This document shows, in pieces, positions 8,937 through 15,662 of a stretch of DNA of 39,679 bases. Each line of letters begins with the position of its first letter. Position 1 is the first letter of the stretch. The stretch covers positions 1 through 39,679 of the forward strand of contig JANYBP010000036.1 in the NCBI GenBank assembly GCA_025360745.1. Direction: 5' to 3'. Both the position numbers and the translations under genes were made by a program. Below the pieces are notes generated by a model. That model ran no database searches and had not been told where the DNA came from. It worked only from the letters and a program-made list of their open reading frames with translations. Source of the DNA: a bacterium. Lineage in GTDB: Bacteria > Verrucomicrobiota > Kiritimatiellia > CAIKKV01 > CAIYGI01.

Positions 8937-9347
8937 TCCTTTCTTCCCTCCCGCCAAGCGCCGGGACGACGGCAAAAAAGGCGCGTCGAAAGCCGCGTCG
9001 AAACGATAGCCGCCGGCAAAATCCGCCGCGCTGTCCTCCGGTTTTCGGCCCATGACGCCCTGTCCGACCAGATTGAAGACCACGGCGCCCACGTCTTCCG
9101 TACTCCGAATTCCCCATTCGGCGAGCACCGTGCGTGCCAGCGGACCGAACTCACGCAGGGCCAGTTCGCGAAAACCTTCGAGCAATTCCTGACCCGTGAC
9201 ATGACGTCGCGGGCCGTGCTCGGGTTTGCTCAAACGGCGCACCGTGTGATCCAGGGCCAGCCGGACAAAGAAATAAGCCCGCGGATGAAAGCGCGCATCG
9301 CGTTCGACGATCCCGGCCACGGCATGATCGAAAGTTGTGTCGGACAT
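8904..9347 (-). CDS. Minf_1886-type conserved protein, function unknown
   Basis: 147-aa soluble protein. The body (FHPRAYFFVRLALDHTVRR, then HVTGQELLEGFRELALREFG, then EWGIRSTEDVGAVVFNLV, then VMGRKPEDSAADFAGGYRF) matches what I recall of the Minf_1886 family, a small protein conserved in Verrucomicrobiota and relatives without a known role. Family members end soon after the FAGGYRFDAAF region. Here translation continues through SSRRLAGGKKG into RVQGSGFREE, the last residues being read from the right arm of an intergenic heptad repeat. The native stop was therefore probably lost or displaced by the repeat. No strong ribosome site precedes the ATG at 9347. It is not clearly in an operon with the upstream HIT gene, from which a repeat-filled spacer separates it. 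Confidence 0.75.
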   Translation of the reverse strand: MSDTTFDHAVAGIVERDARFHPRAYFFVRLALDHTVRRLSKPEHGPRRHVTGQELLEGFRELALREFGPLARTVLAEWGIRSTEDVGAVVFNLVGQGVMGRKPEDSAADFAGGYRFDAAFDAPFLPSSRRLAGGKKGRVQGSGFREE

Positions 9348-9357
9348 CAGATTTCAG

Positions 9358-9546
9358 GTGTTCAGTGTTCGGTGTTCGGGGAAACGAACAACCAATATCC
9401 AACAAGGAATGTCCAATGTCCAAGCGAACATCTCTGTATTCCCTTGAAAATTGGGCGTTGAGTGTCGGACATCGAATATTCAGGTTCCGTGGCGAGCCGT
9501 TTCATTGCTTTCTTTCCCGAACACCGAACACTGAATACCGAACACC
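9358..9546. repeat. Nested heptad-repeat element: outer GTGTTCA arms around a CCAAT/TTGGG core
   Basis: The outer left arm GTGTTCA-GTGTTCG-GTGTTCG (9358-9378) pairs with the outer right arm CGAACAC-CGAACAC-TGAATAC-CGAACAC (about 9518-9545). Inside lies a second hairpin (about 9390-9482). Its left units have the form NNCCAAN (AACCAAT, ATCCAAC, AAGGAAT, GTCCAAT, GTCCAAG). The centre is CTGTATTCCCTTG, and the right units are ATTGGGC, GTTGAGT, GTCGGAC and ATCGAAT. The inner element is closely repeated at 19532-19640. The outer right arm is translated as the end of the HIT gene. Confidence 0.8.
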
Positions 9547-9971
9547 ATATTCGTTTCCAGGGCTTTCACAATGCGCTCCGCATAGAGCCGCAACTCTTCC
9601 GGCGTTTCATACCGCCTGGCTGTCCAGTTCGAGTGCAGGCCATCGGACTCGAAGCGTGGGATCACGTGAAAATGCAAATGCGGCACAACCTGGCCCGCGG
9701 TGCGGCCGTTGGCCTGGGTAACGTTGATGCCATCCGCGTGCAGCCCGGCGTATTGCGCCTTGGCAACACGCTGTACAACTGCGATCAAGAGTTTTAACAC
9801 CTCCACCGGAGTGCCGGTGATGGGATCGTAATGCGCCTTGGGAATAACCAGCGTGTGTCCTTTGGCCACAGGTCCGATGTCCATGAAGGCCAACGCGTCC
9901 GCGTCCTCATACACCCGGACAGATGGAATTTCCCCGGCGACGATTTTACAGAAAACACAACTCTCCGCCAT
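9480..9971 (-). CDS. HIT-family protein (HINT-like nucleotide hydrolase/transferase)
   Basis: 163-aa histidine-triad protein. It starts with the typical SCVFCKIVAGEIPSVRVYED, has the GHTLVIPKAHYD segment and carries the catalytic triad as VVPHLHFHVIPR (about 96-107), the H-x-H-x-H motif that binds and hydrolyses nucleotide phosphoramidates or related substrates. The ATG at 9971 is preceded by GGGGAGGG with good spacing. The HIT domain should end near RIVKALE. The remaining residues (NMVFGIQCSVFGKE and beyond) are read from the right arm of a heptad repeat, giving an unnatural tail of about 20 residues. The same capture happened to the Minf_1886-type gene downstream. Precise substrate unknown. 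Confidence 0.92.
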   Translation of the reverse strand: MAESCVFCKIVAGEIPSVRVYEDADALAFMDIGPVAKGHTLVIPKAHYDPITGTPVEVLKLLIAVVQRVAKAQYAGLHADGINVTQANGRTAGQVVPHLHFHVIPRFESDGLHSNWTARRYETPEELRLYAERIVKALETNMVFGIQCSVFGKESNETARHGT

Positions 9972-10034
9972 GACCGGCCCTCCCCGCTACATGGGCGCAG
10001 TGTAGCATATTTTGGCGGGGACAAGGCGCCCGCC

Positions 10035-10066
10035 AAAAAAACAGAGCCGGACCGAAGCCCGGCTCT
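10035..10066 (-). terminator. Rho-independent terminator of the first pilin gene
   Basis: On the minus strand the stem AGAGCCGG / CCGGCTCT (plus-strand 10043-10050 and 10059-10066) is followed by G and a run of seven T. It lies 22 nt past the pilin stop at 10089. Confidence 0.92.
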
Positions 10067-10088
10067 CACGTTTCGCCGATTGTCCCGC

Positions 10089-10484
10089 TTACGGCAGGAT
10101 ATGCCAGGCGGATGCGTCGAGATCGTTCAGCGTGTTGCTGGCCGAGCAGGTCGCATTCGTGCCAATGCCACGGTAATCGTACACGGCGCCCGCTATGGAG
10201 CAGACGGGTCCATTCGTGCCTGGACCGGTGCTCTGTAGTTTGAGGTACTGGTTGACCGCCGGACGGTTGGACGTACTATTCGCGTCGGTTCCCACGGCCG
10301 CGCCCGTCGCCATCGCCCACTGTTCCTTGCCGGACTCGATCTGGCGCAGGTTATTGATGCAGGTCTTGGCCTGTGACGTATTGCGCGCCTTCATGAATGA
10401 AGGAATGGAGATTGCGGCCAAGAGCCCGATAATCGCCACCACGATCATAATTTCCAGCAGAGTAAACCCTCTTAGCTTCTTCAT
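10089..10484 (-). CDS. Type IV pilin / GspG-like pseudopilin, paralogue 1
   Basis: 131-aa prepilin. The leader MKKLRG is followed by FTLLEIMIVVAIIGLLAAI, with prepilin peptidase cleavage expected at G|F and the invariant Glu at mature position 5. The body has the PVC-style SFMKARNTSQAKTCINNLRQIESGKEQWA segment and a short C-terminal domain with several Cys. AGGAG precedes the ATG by about 8 nt. The gene has its own terminator (10035-10066) and a sigma-54-type promoter (10564-10579), so it looks monocistronic. It is the more diverged of three paralogues; the other two are almost identical. It probably forms a pilus or pseudopilus subunit assembled by the GspE and GspF encoded at 15824-18785. 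Major versus minor pilin cannot be decided from sequence. Confidence 0.93.
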   Translation of the reverse strand: MKKLRGFTLLEIMIVVAIIGLLAAISIPSFMKARNTSQAKTCINNLRQIESGKEQWAMATGAAVGTDANSTSNRPAVNQYLKLQSTGPGTNGPVCSIAGAVYDYRGIGTNATCSASNTLNDLDASAWHILP

Positions 10485-10563
10485 TGAGTATCTCCTGCTT
10501 AATTTTCTTTGTTCAGTTCTTGATGTTCAAACGAATCAAACCTAGCACACGGGATAATCTTAT

Positions 10564-10579
10564 AGCACTGGCCGCGCCA
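10564..10579 (-). promoter_or_regulatory. Candidate sigma-54 promoter of pilin 1
   Basis: The minus-strand sequence TGGCGCG-GCCA-GTGCT matches the -24/-12 consensus TGGCACG-N4-TTGCW with GG and GC exactly ten bases apart. It lies about 80 nt before the pilin ATG. The same block, including the neighbouring GCAACRAT motif, is conserved upstream of pilin 2. Confidence 0.68.
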
Positions 10580-10692
10580 TTGCAACGAATTAGCGATATT
10601 TCATCCATTTGGGCCGATATATATAAAAGCAGGCCAAAAGAGCGCCATCGCCATTCGCAACGGAGGCTCTCGCAATCCTGAGAAAAAGCCGC

Positions 10693-10722
10693 AAAAAAAG
10701 AGCCGGGCAGATGCCCGGCTCT
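10693..10722 (-). terminator. Rho-independent terminator of pilin 2
   Basis: On the minus strand the stem AGAGCCGGGC / GCCCGGCTCT (10699-10708 and 10713-10722) with a 4-nt loop is followed by a run of T (plus-strand A at 10693-10699). Confidence 0.93.
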
Positions 10723-10744
10723 CGCGCTTGGTTGAATTTCGCGC

Positions 10745-11137
10745 TTACGGAAGGATATGGAACGCGGAAGCTTCGGTCGTCCCGTTGGATGCGACCGAGC
10801 AGGTCGCGTTCGTGCCGATGGCCTGGTAGTTGTACGTGGCATTGGCGACGGCGCAAACCGGTCCGTTCGTGCCCGGACCGGTCGCCTGCAGTTTGATGTA
10901 GGAATTGACTGCCGGACGGTTGGTCGTCGAATCCGCATCCGTCCCCACACCCATACCGGCCGCCAGCGCCCACTGTTCCTTGCCGGACTCGATCTGGCGC
11001 AGGTTGTTCACGCAAGCCTTGGCTTGCGATGTCGTGCGCGCCTTCATGAACGAGGGAATGGCGATCGCGGCCAACAGGCCAATAATCGCCACCACGATCA
11101 TGATTTCTACCAGTGTGAACCCTTTTTGTCTCTTCAT
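10745..11137 (-). CDS. Type IV pilin / GspG-like pseudopilin, paralogue 2
   Basis: 130-aa prepilin with leader MKRQKG and cleavage before FTLVEIMIVVAIIGLLAAI; Glu5 of the mature protein is present. The body reads SFMKARTTSQAKACVNNLRQ, then a short domain ending in EASAFHILP. The ATG at 11137 was chosen because TTGGAG lies just upstream and the leader is then the normal six residues; the in-frame upstream extension has no pilin character. It differs from paralogue 3 at three residues (R3 for K, I for L in NSYIKLQ, Q for R in NYQAIGT), which points to recent duplication or gene conversion. It has its own terminator and a sigma-54-type promoter. Expected to be a pilus or pseudopilus subunit inserted into the inner membrane before assembly. 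Confidence 0.94.
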   Translation of the reverse strand: MKRQKGFTLVEIMIVVAIIGLLAAIAIPSFMKARTTSQAKACVNNLRQIESGKEQWALAAGMGVGTDADSTTNRPAVNSYIKLQATGPGTNGPVCAVANATYNYQAIGTNATCSVASNGTTEASAFHILP

Positions 11138-11215
11138 TCGCCTATCTCCAACCTTTATTTTCTGATTCGGTATTTCAATGTGAATCATCCCGATGACTCA
11201 CAAGGTTGTGTTTAT

Positions 11216-11231
11216 AGCAGATGCCGTGCCA
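11216..11231 (-). promoter_or_regulatory. Candidate sigma-54 promoter of pilin 2
   Basis: The minus-strand sequence TGGCACG-GCAT-CTGCT has a perfect -24 block and GC at -12 with correct spacing. It lies about 79 nt upstream of the pilin 2 ATG. The nearby sigma-54 activator gene (12056-13426) makes the match biologically coherent. The remaining spacer to 11422 shows no gene. Confidence 0.75.
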
Positions 11232-11422
11232 TAGCAACAATATAAACTGCAAATTATTATGGTTTGCCGCTTTGCCGCTTTTATTGCCCGAACGGGATGA
11301 TATTTACCATGGGAGGTTGGTCGCGCGGGCCTGATTCTCATTTATGATAACGCGCTCGTTCCTCACCGTGAATGCTTCCGTCGTGAACTTTTTCGATTTA
11401 AGGATGCTTCCAGAAAAAGGAC

Positions 11423-11450
11423 AAAAAAAAAGCCGGGCAGATGCCCGGCT
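11423..11450 (-). terminator. Rho-independent terminator of pilin 3
   Basis: On the minus strand AGCCGGGC / GCCCGGCT (11431-11438 and 11443-11450) is followed by nine T residues. It is a copy of the pilin 2 terminator. Confidence 0.92.
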
Positions 11451-11474
11451 CTCGCGCTTGGTTGAGTTTCGCGC

Positions 11475-11867
11475 TTACGGAAGGATATGGAACGCGGAAG
11501 CTTCGGTCGTCCCGTTGGATGCGACCGAGCAGGTCGCGTTCGTGCCGATGGCCCGGTAGTTGTACGTGGCATTGGCGACGGCGCAAACCGGTCCGTTCGT
11601 GCCCGGACCGGTCGCCTGCAGTTTGAGGTAGGAATTGACTGCCGGACGGTTGGTCGTCGAATCCGCATCCGTCCCCACACCCATACCGGCCGCCAGCGCC
11701 CACTGTTCCTTGCCGGACTCGATCTGGCGCAGGTTGTTCACGCAAGCCTTGGCTTGCGACGTCGTGCGCGCCTTCATGAACGAGGGAATGGCGATCGCGG
11801 CCAACAGGCCAATAATCGCCACCACGATCATGATTTCTACCAGTGTGAACCCTTTTTGTTTCTTCAT
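11475..11867 (-). CDS. Type IV pilin / GspG-like pseudopilin, paralogue 3
   Basis: 130-aa prepilin with leader MKKQKG and FTLVEIMIVVAIIGLLAAI, three residues different from paralogue 2. The ATG at 11867 is preceded by TTGGAG as in paralogue 2. Unlike the other two genes, the region where the sigma-54 block should lie (about 11950-11975) has lost the GG and GC dinucleotides, so it may use another promoter or be poorly expressed. The 188-nt spacer up to the regulator gene at 12056 contains no other feature I can name. Role as for paralogue 2. Confidence 0.94.
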   Translation of the reverse strand: MKKQKGFTLVEIMIVVAIIGLLAAIAIPSFMKARTTSQAKACVNNLRQIESGKEQWALAAGMGVGTDADSTTNRPAVNSYLKLQATGPGTNGPVCAVANATYNYRAIGTNATCSVASNGTTEASAFHILP

Positions 11868-12055
11868 TTTCGTATCTCCAACTTTTATTTTCTTTTTCAG
11901 TTCTGTCCAAAATGAGCCATACCCATGGCTCAATAAGTTGCTTATACATCAAGCGTCATGTAATAGCAAACTATTTAAGACTATTTTTCGGTTGGGTCGG
12001 CCCGCCAACTCGAAGCAAATCATTCAAGACGGCGCTGTCGATACCCAATCGAACC

Positions 12056-13426
12056 CTACCCGCCGCCGGAGTTATTGGGCAGTTTCCGGTAGAGGGTGGC
12101 CAGGCTGATATTCAGCGCTTTGGCGGCCTTTTCTTTGTCCCCGTTGTTTGTCGCAAGCACGTTCTGCAGAAGTTCGCGCTCTTTCTCGCGCAAAAAGAGC
12201 TTGAGGGACTGGCCGCGCGTTGCATCCACCGGCGATACGGGCCGGACGCCAGTCTGCATTCCAGCCAGAATGCGAGGCGGTAGAACATCGGGGGTTATTC
12301 GCCCATCCTGGGTAAAGGTCAAGGCATGCTTGATTGCGTTCTCGAGTTCGCGAACGTTGCCGGGCCAGGGGTAACGTTCCAGCACATTGCGGGCCTCGGT
12401 GGTCAGCTTGGTCAGTTCGCGGCCCTCGCCAAGTTCACGGCGGATGAAATGATAGATCAATGGGAGGATATCCTCGGGACGTTCGCGCAGCGGCTTGATT
12501 TCGATCGGGATCACGCTCAGCCGGTAGAACAGGTCTTCCCGGAATTTGCCCTCCTTGATCATCCGCTCCAGGCTCGTATTCGTCGCCGCCAGGATGCGCA
12601 CGTCGATCGGAATGTTTACATTGCCGCCCACGCGCCGGATTTCCTTTTCCTGCAAAACTCTCAGCAGTTTGCCCTGCAAGGATAAAGGCATGGCGGAAAT
12701 CTCGTCGAGGAAAAGCGTTCCCCCATTGGCGGTCTCGAACAAACCATCTTTGTTGGCCGAGGCGCCGGTAAAGGAACCCTTCATGTGCCCGAACAGTTCA
12801 GATTCGAGCAGGTTTTCCGGCATCGCCGCGCAATTGATGGCAAGGAAGAGGCGGTCTTTTCGCCGGCTGTGCATGTGGATGGCCTTTGCCACCAGTTCCT
12901 TGCCGGTGCCGCTGTCCCCGAAGATCAGCACGGTGGCGTCGGTCGGCGCCACGCGCTTGATCATTTCGCAAACGCTGCGCATGGCCGCGCTTTCCGCGAT
13001 GATATTTTCAAGCCGGTAGCGGCCGATCAATTCCTCTTTCAACTCCACGTTTTCGGAAACCGCGCGCTTGTACTCCAGCGCCCGCTGGATGGTGATGAGC
13101 AACTCGTCCACCTTGAACGGCTTGGTGACATAGTCGAAAACCCCGTTCTTCATCGTTTCAACGGCGGTTTCCACCGAGCCGTGCGCGGTTAACACGATCA
13201 CCGCCGCCTGTGGCTGGATATCCCTCGCGGCCCGCACCACTTCCACACCATTGACCGGGGCCATGCGCATGTCGGTAATGATCAGATCGACGGTTACATT
13301 GCGCAAAATTTCGATGGCCTTGGCGCCGTTCACGGCCAGCACAAGTTCGTAGCCTTCAGTCTTAAGCAGACTGCTCAAAAGACTCAAGATCTGCGGCTCA
13401 TCATCCACTAACAGTATTTTCGCCAT
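12056..13426 (-). CDS. NtrC/PilR-family sigma-54-dependent response regulator
   Basis: 456-aa bacterial enhancer-binding protein. A receiver domain (1-120) has acidic residues D8 and D9, phospho-acceptor D52 in IITDMRM and K102 in TKPFK. A sigma-54 AAA+ domain (about 140-370) has Walker A GDSGTGKE (170-177), the sigma-54 contact loop as GSFTGA (217-222) and Walker B GGTLFLDEIS. A Fis-type helix-turn-helix (KEKAAKALNISLATLYRKL) ends the protein. In type IV pilus systems PilR of this class activates pilA transcription with sigma-54. Here three pilin genes lie directly downstream, two with sigma-54-type promoters, so the same role is inferred. GGAG precedes the ATG. No histidine kinase lies beside it; the tandem-PAS protein upstream lacks a kinase domain. 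The loop has Ser where most family members have Ala. Confidence 0.95.
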   Translation of the reverse strand: MAKILLVDDEPQILSLLSSLLKTEGYELVLAVNGAKAIEILRNVTVDLIITDMRMAPVNGVEVVRAARDIQPQAAVIVLTAHGSVETAVETMKNGVFDYVTKPFKVDELLITIQRALEYKRAVSENVELKEELIGRYRLENIIAESAAMRSVCEMIKRVAPTDATVLIFGDSGTGKELVAKAIHMHSRRKDRLFLAINCAAMPENLLESELFGHMKGSFTGASANKDGLFETANGGTLFLDEISAMPLSLQGKLLRVLQEKEIRRVGGNVNIPIDVRILAATNTSLERMIKEGKFREDLFYRLSVIPIEIKPLRERPEDILPLIYHFIRRELGEGRELTKLTTEARNVLERYPWPGNVRELENAIKHALTFTQDGRITPDVLPPRILAGMQTGVRPVSPVDATRGQSLKLFLREKERELLQNVLATNNGDKEKAAKALNISLATLYRKLPNNSGGG

Positions 13427-13826
13427 ATACTCCGCCTATACCACCACATAGTCAGCAACCACCACACAGATATGAGACACCGGGTTCAGGTCTCAGGTTT
13501 CAGGGTTCGGGGTTCAGGGCAGACGCAAACATGATAACTCAAAATAAGATTCTTCTCCGAACAACGGTCCTGGGCTCCGTTCCATCCGGCCAGCATCGGG
13601 ACGACTACAGGCCGACACGAAATGAATGAATTCCAACTCGTAATATCTTCCCACTGCGTAAATTACGACATTGGCATGGGATGCGCAACAGAAAATTCTC
13701 GTTTTCGAGAAAAGCGCGACGGAATTCGTACACTGAAAACTGGTGGTGGGGCGCCGCTTCGGGGGCGTCGAATCGAGAATTTGCCGCCTGTCGGCGCGAA
13801 ATCCGTGGGGCAGTATAATGTATGAA
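13427..13826. other. 400-nt spacer with decayed repeat and small hairpin, no gene
   Basis: It contains one heptad arm (GGTTCAG-GTCTCAG-GTTTCAG-GGTTCGG, about 13485-13518) without a clear partner. A minus-strand hairpin TTCTCG-AAAA-CGAGAA followed by TTTT (13696-13711) could be a weak terminator for the PAS gene. A GG-N10-GC sequence on the plus strand (13672-13687) resembles a sigma-54 promoter. I see no convincing coding sequence. Confidence 0.5.
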
Positions 13827-14858
13827 CTAACCGACTACCGGTGGCGCCACGCGAAGCACGTTGTGCGTTTGCAACATAGGCATCAGCGACACGACCACCC
13901 GCCGGACACCGTCCTTGCGTACGGGACAGGCATTAGCCGCGGCCATCATCTCGACATTAAGGCCGTTGCCGGTCCGCAGCGCCAGCCGTCCCATCCAGGC
14001 GGCCTTCCCCCCGGAGGGAGCATTCAGCAGCATCTCCACCGCCACGGGGGAGACACAATAGCGGGCCAGCGATTGCTTGACCAGACCTTCCTCCTCCGTG
14101 GCCTGCAGTAATCGCAATGCCGCATGGTTGGCATATTCGATCGTCCCGCCGCCGGCACAGAGCAGCAATCCGCAACCGGCGTGCCGTAAAAGCTCGTCTT
14201 CCAATTCCCGCATTTCATTCGCCATCTTCCGGCGAGCCACGCTGCGCACCGACAGCAACAAATCGCCGTCGTTCAGAAAGTTGATCTTGCCGATCGCGAT
14301 TTCCGCGGGCGCCACATCCCCGTTTTTGCACAACCCGTTGCCGGCGATGACCGTAAACCCGCTCAATTCCACATTGGCCCGGATTTTAGCCAGCACGATC
14401 GCGCTGAATCCGGCGATCAGCTTCCCGCATTCCATATTCCACAGCACCTGTTCCGGGTGTCCGAAAAACACTTCGGCGCGCTTGTTGCTTCCGACAACAT
14501 ACCCCTTGGGATCCACGATCAGCACGGCATCGTAAAGTCCGCCCATGACCGCCTTGTATAAGGATCGGTCCCTGGACCGTTCCGTCTGCGGCCCAACCTC
14601 CGCCCTCACGGAGGTCGCCGGCGAGGCCGGCGCGGATGCATCCGCGACCCGTGGCGGTGGAGTTATATTCGGTGAAGGATTGGACTGCGGCGGCGTTTTA
14701 AGTATGGCGTCGAGATCCAGTTCCGCCAATTCCTTAAGAGCCGCATCGTCTTGCCTGGCGGGCGCGGGCGCCGGTACGGGTACCGCTGCGGCGGCAACCC
14801 CGGCAGGGACCGCTTCGGACGCCGCTTTATGCCCCGCCAGCCATGGAAATAGTTTCAC
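13827..14858 (-). CDS. Tandem-PAS protein without kinase or output domain
   Basis: 343-aa protein. Residues 1-100 are Ala/Pro-rich and low complexity. A PAS-like domain starts near residue 101 (KAVMGGLYDAVLIVDPKGYV, then GSNKRAEVFFGH). A second PAS-like domain starts near 218 (LLRHAGCGLLLCAGGGTIEY, then ANHAALRLL). There is no H-box, ATPase, GGDEF, EAL or DNA-binding domain, and no transmembrane segment. The GTG start at 14858 has a GGGGG ribosome site and lies 12 nt after the stop of the HU-zinc-ribbon gene, so the two are co-translated. The position between pilus assembly genes and the sigma-54 regulator suggests a sensory or scaffold subunit of the pilus machinery or its control. This is inference from context only. 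Confidence 0.82.
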   Translation of the reverse strand: MKLFPWLAGHKAASEAVPAGVAAAAVPVPAPAPARQDDAALKELAELDLDAILKTPPQSNPSPNITPPPRVADASAPASPATSVRAEVGPQTERSRDRSLYKAVMGGLYDAVLIVDPKGYVVGSNKRAEVFFGHPEQVLWNMECGKLIAGFSAIVLAKIRANVELSGFTVIAGNGLCKNGDVAPAEIAIGKINFLNDGDLLLSVRSVARRKMANEMRELEDELLRHAGCGLLLCAGGGTIEYANHAALRLLQATEEEGLVKQSLARYCVSPVAVEMLLNAPSGGKAAWMGRLALRTGNGLNVEMMAAANACPVRKDGVRRVVVSLMPMLQTHNVLRVAPPVVG

Positions 14859-14870
14859 GCCGCCCCCGCT

Positions 14871-15662
14871 TTACATTTCGATGTCCGAGAGATCCATCCG
14901 GATTGTCATGGAACGACGGTCCGGACTCTTGCCGGGTACAGCGGCCTCCGCTTGTTTGGCCTTCAGCGATGGGACGCTCAACGATGATCCGCACGCCGGA
15001 CAATTGACCTCCATGCCGATCATCTCCCGCGGAGCCTCGATTTCCTGACGGCATGTATTGCAGACGAACAATACGAATTCCGTCGGCGGCGTTTGAGCCG
15101 CCGCTGCGACGTCGCCTTCGCCGCCGGAGCCTGCCTGCTCCTGCGCGGGGATGACAATCGTTGCGCCACAAACCGGACATACCCCGGTCAGGCCTTTTTG
15201 CGCGGCTTCCGCCATCACCGTGCCTCCGCATTGGGGGCAGGCAAACACAATATTGCCCAGCGCGGGAAGAGCGTCCGGCGCCGCGGCGGAAACCGGTTTG
15301 CTGTCGGGCGCCGAAGCGGCGGGCGCCGCCGCCACAAGAGGCGCGGGCTCGTCGGGAAGGAACTGAATCATGTCCGGCGGCGGGGGCGCAACCGCCAGTT
15401 TGGCCTTTTTCAACGGCACGATCTTCAGCACATCGTGCGCCTTCATCAGCAGACGCTGTTTCGTGATCGGATTCCGCCGCTGACTTTCCTTGCGACGGAC
15501 AACCTTCAGTTTACAGATTCCGGGAATCACGAAACCATTGACGGCTTCGCGATAGGCCATATCCGCCAGCGCGGACAAAAAAAGTTCCACCCGGCTCTGG
15601 GAAATCCCCGTCGCGGCCGCCAAATCCTTCACCATCTTAGTTTTGGATACACGTTTGGACAT
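14871..15662 (-). CDS. HU/IHF-like DNA-binding domain fused to two zinc ribbons
   Basis: 263-aa protein starting at ATG 15662 (GAAGG six nt upstream; the adjacent GTG is less well spaced). Residues 1-85 look like an HU/IHF-family domain: KMVKDLAAATGISQSRVELF, then GFVIPGICKLKVVRRKES, then RNPITKQ. An Ala/Pro linker follows. Then come two zinc ribbons with identical spacing, CX2C-X16-CX2C: C142/C145/C162/C165 and C201/C204/C221/C224. The tail is basic then acidic. Fusion of HU with zinc ribbons is not a usual nucleoid protein layout. Its place between gspF and the PAS gene suggests a regulator or adaptor tied to the pilus system rather than a bulk chromosome protein. No similar partner is visible in the window. 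The 161-nt spacer upstream contains a perfect palindrome. Confidence 0.85.
   Translation of the reverse strand: MSKRVSKTKMVKDLAAATGISQSRVELFLSALADMAYREAVNGFVIPGICKLKVVRRKESQRRNPITKQRLLMKAHDVLKIVPLKKAKLAVAPPPPDMIQFLPDEPAPLVAAAPAASAPDSKPVSAAAPDALPALGNIVFACPQCGGTVMAEAAQKGLTGVCPVCGATIVIPAQEQAGSGGEGDVAAAAQTPPTEFVLFVCNTCRQEIEAPREMIGMEVNCPACGSSLSVPSLKAKQAEAAVPGKSPDRRSMTIRMDLSDIEM

Larger units (their letters stand above)
10693..11890 (-). repeat. Tandem duplication of a complete pilin cassette
   Basis: Positions about 10693-11160 and 11423-11890 are near-identical direct copies, each covering terminator, pilin gene and ribosome site. Identity is very high through the coding part, with only three amino-acid differences between the proteins. 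It falls off in the upstream control region, so the copies keep different promoters. Confidence 0.88.

Noticed and set aside
8795-9546. Repeat arrays considered as CRISPR
   Set aside because: Units are 7 nt with no spacers, arms are inverted to each other, and no cas gene is present.
13622-13825. 67-aa plus-strand open frame in the spacer
   Set aside because: No ribosome site, no recognisable protein features, and it covers a hairpin and a promoter-like site.
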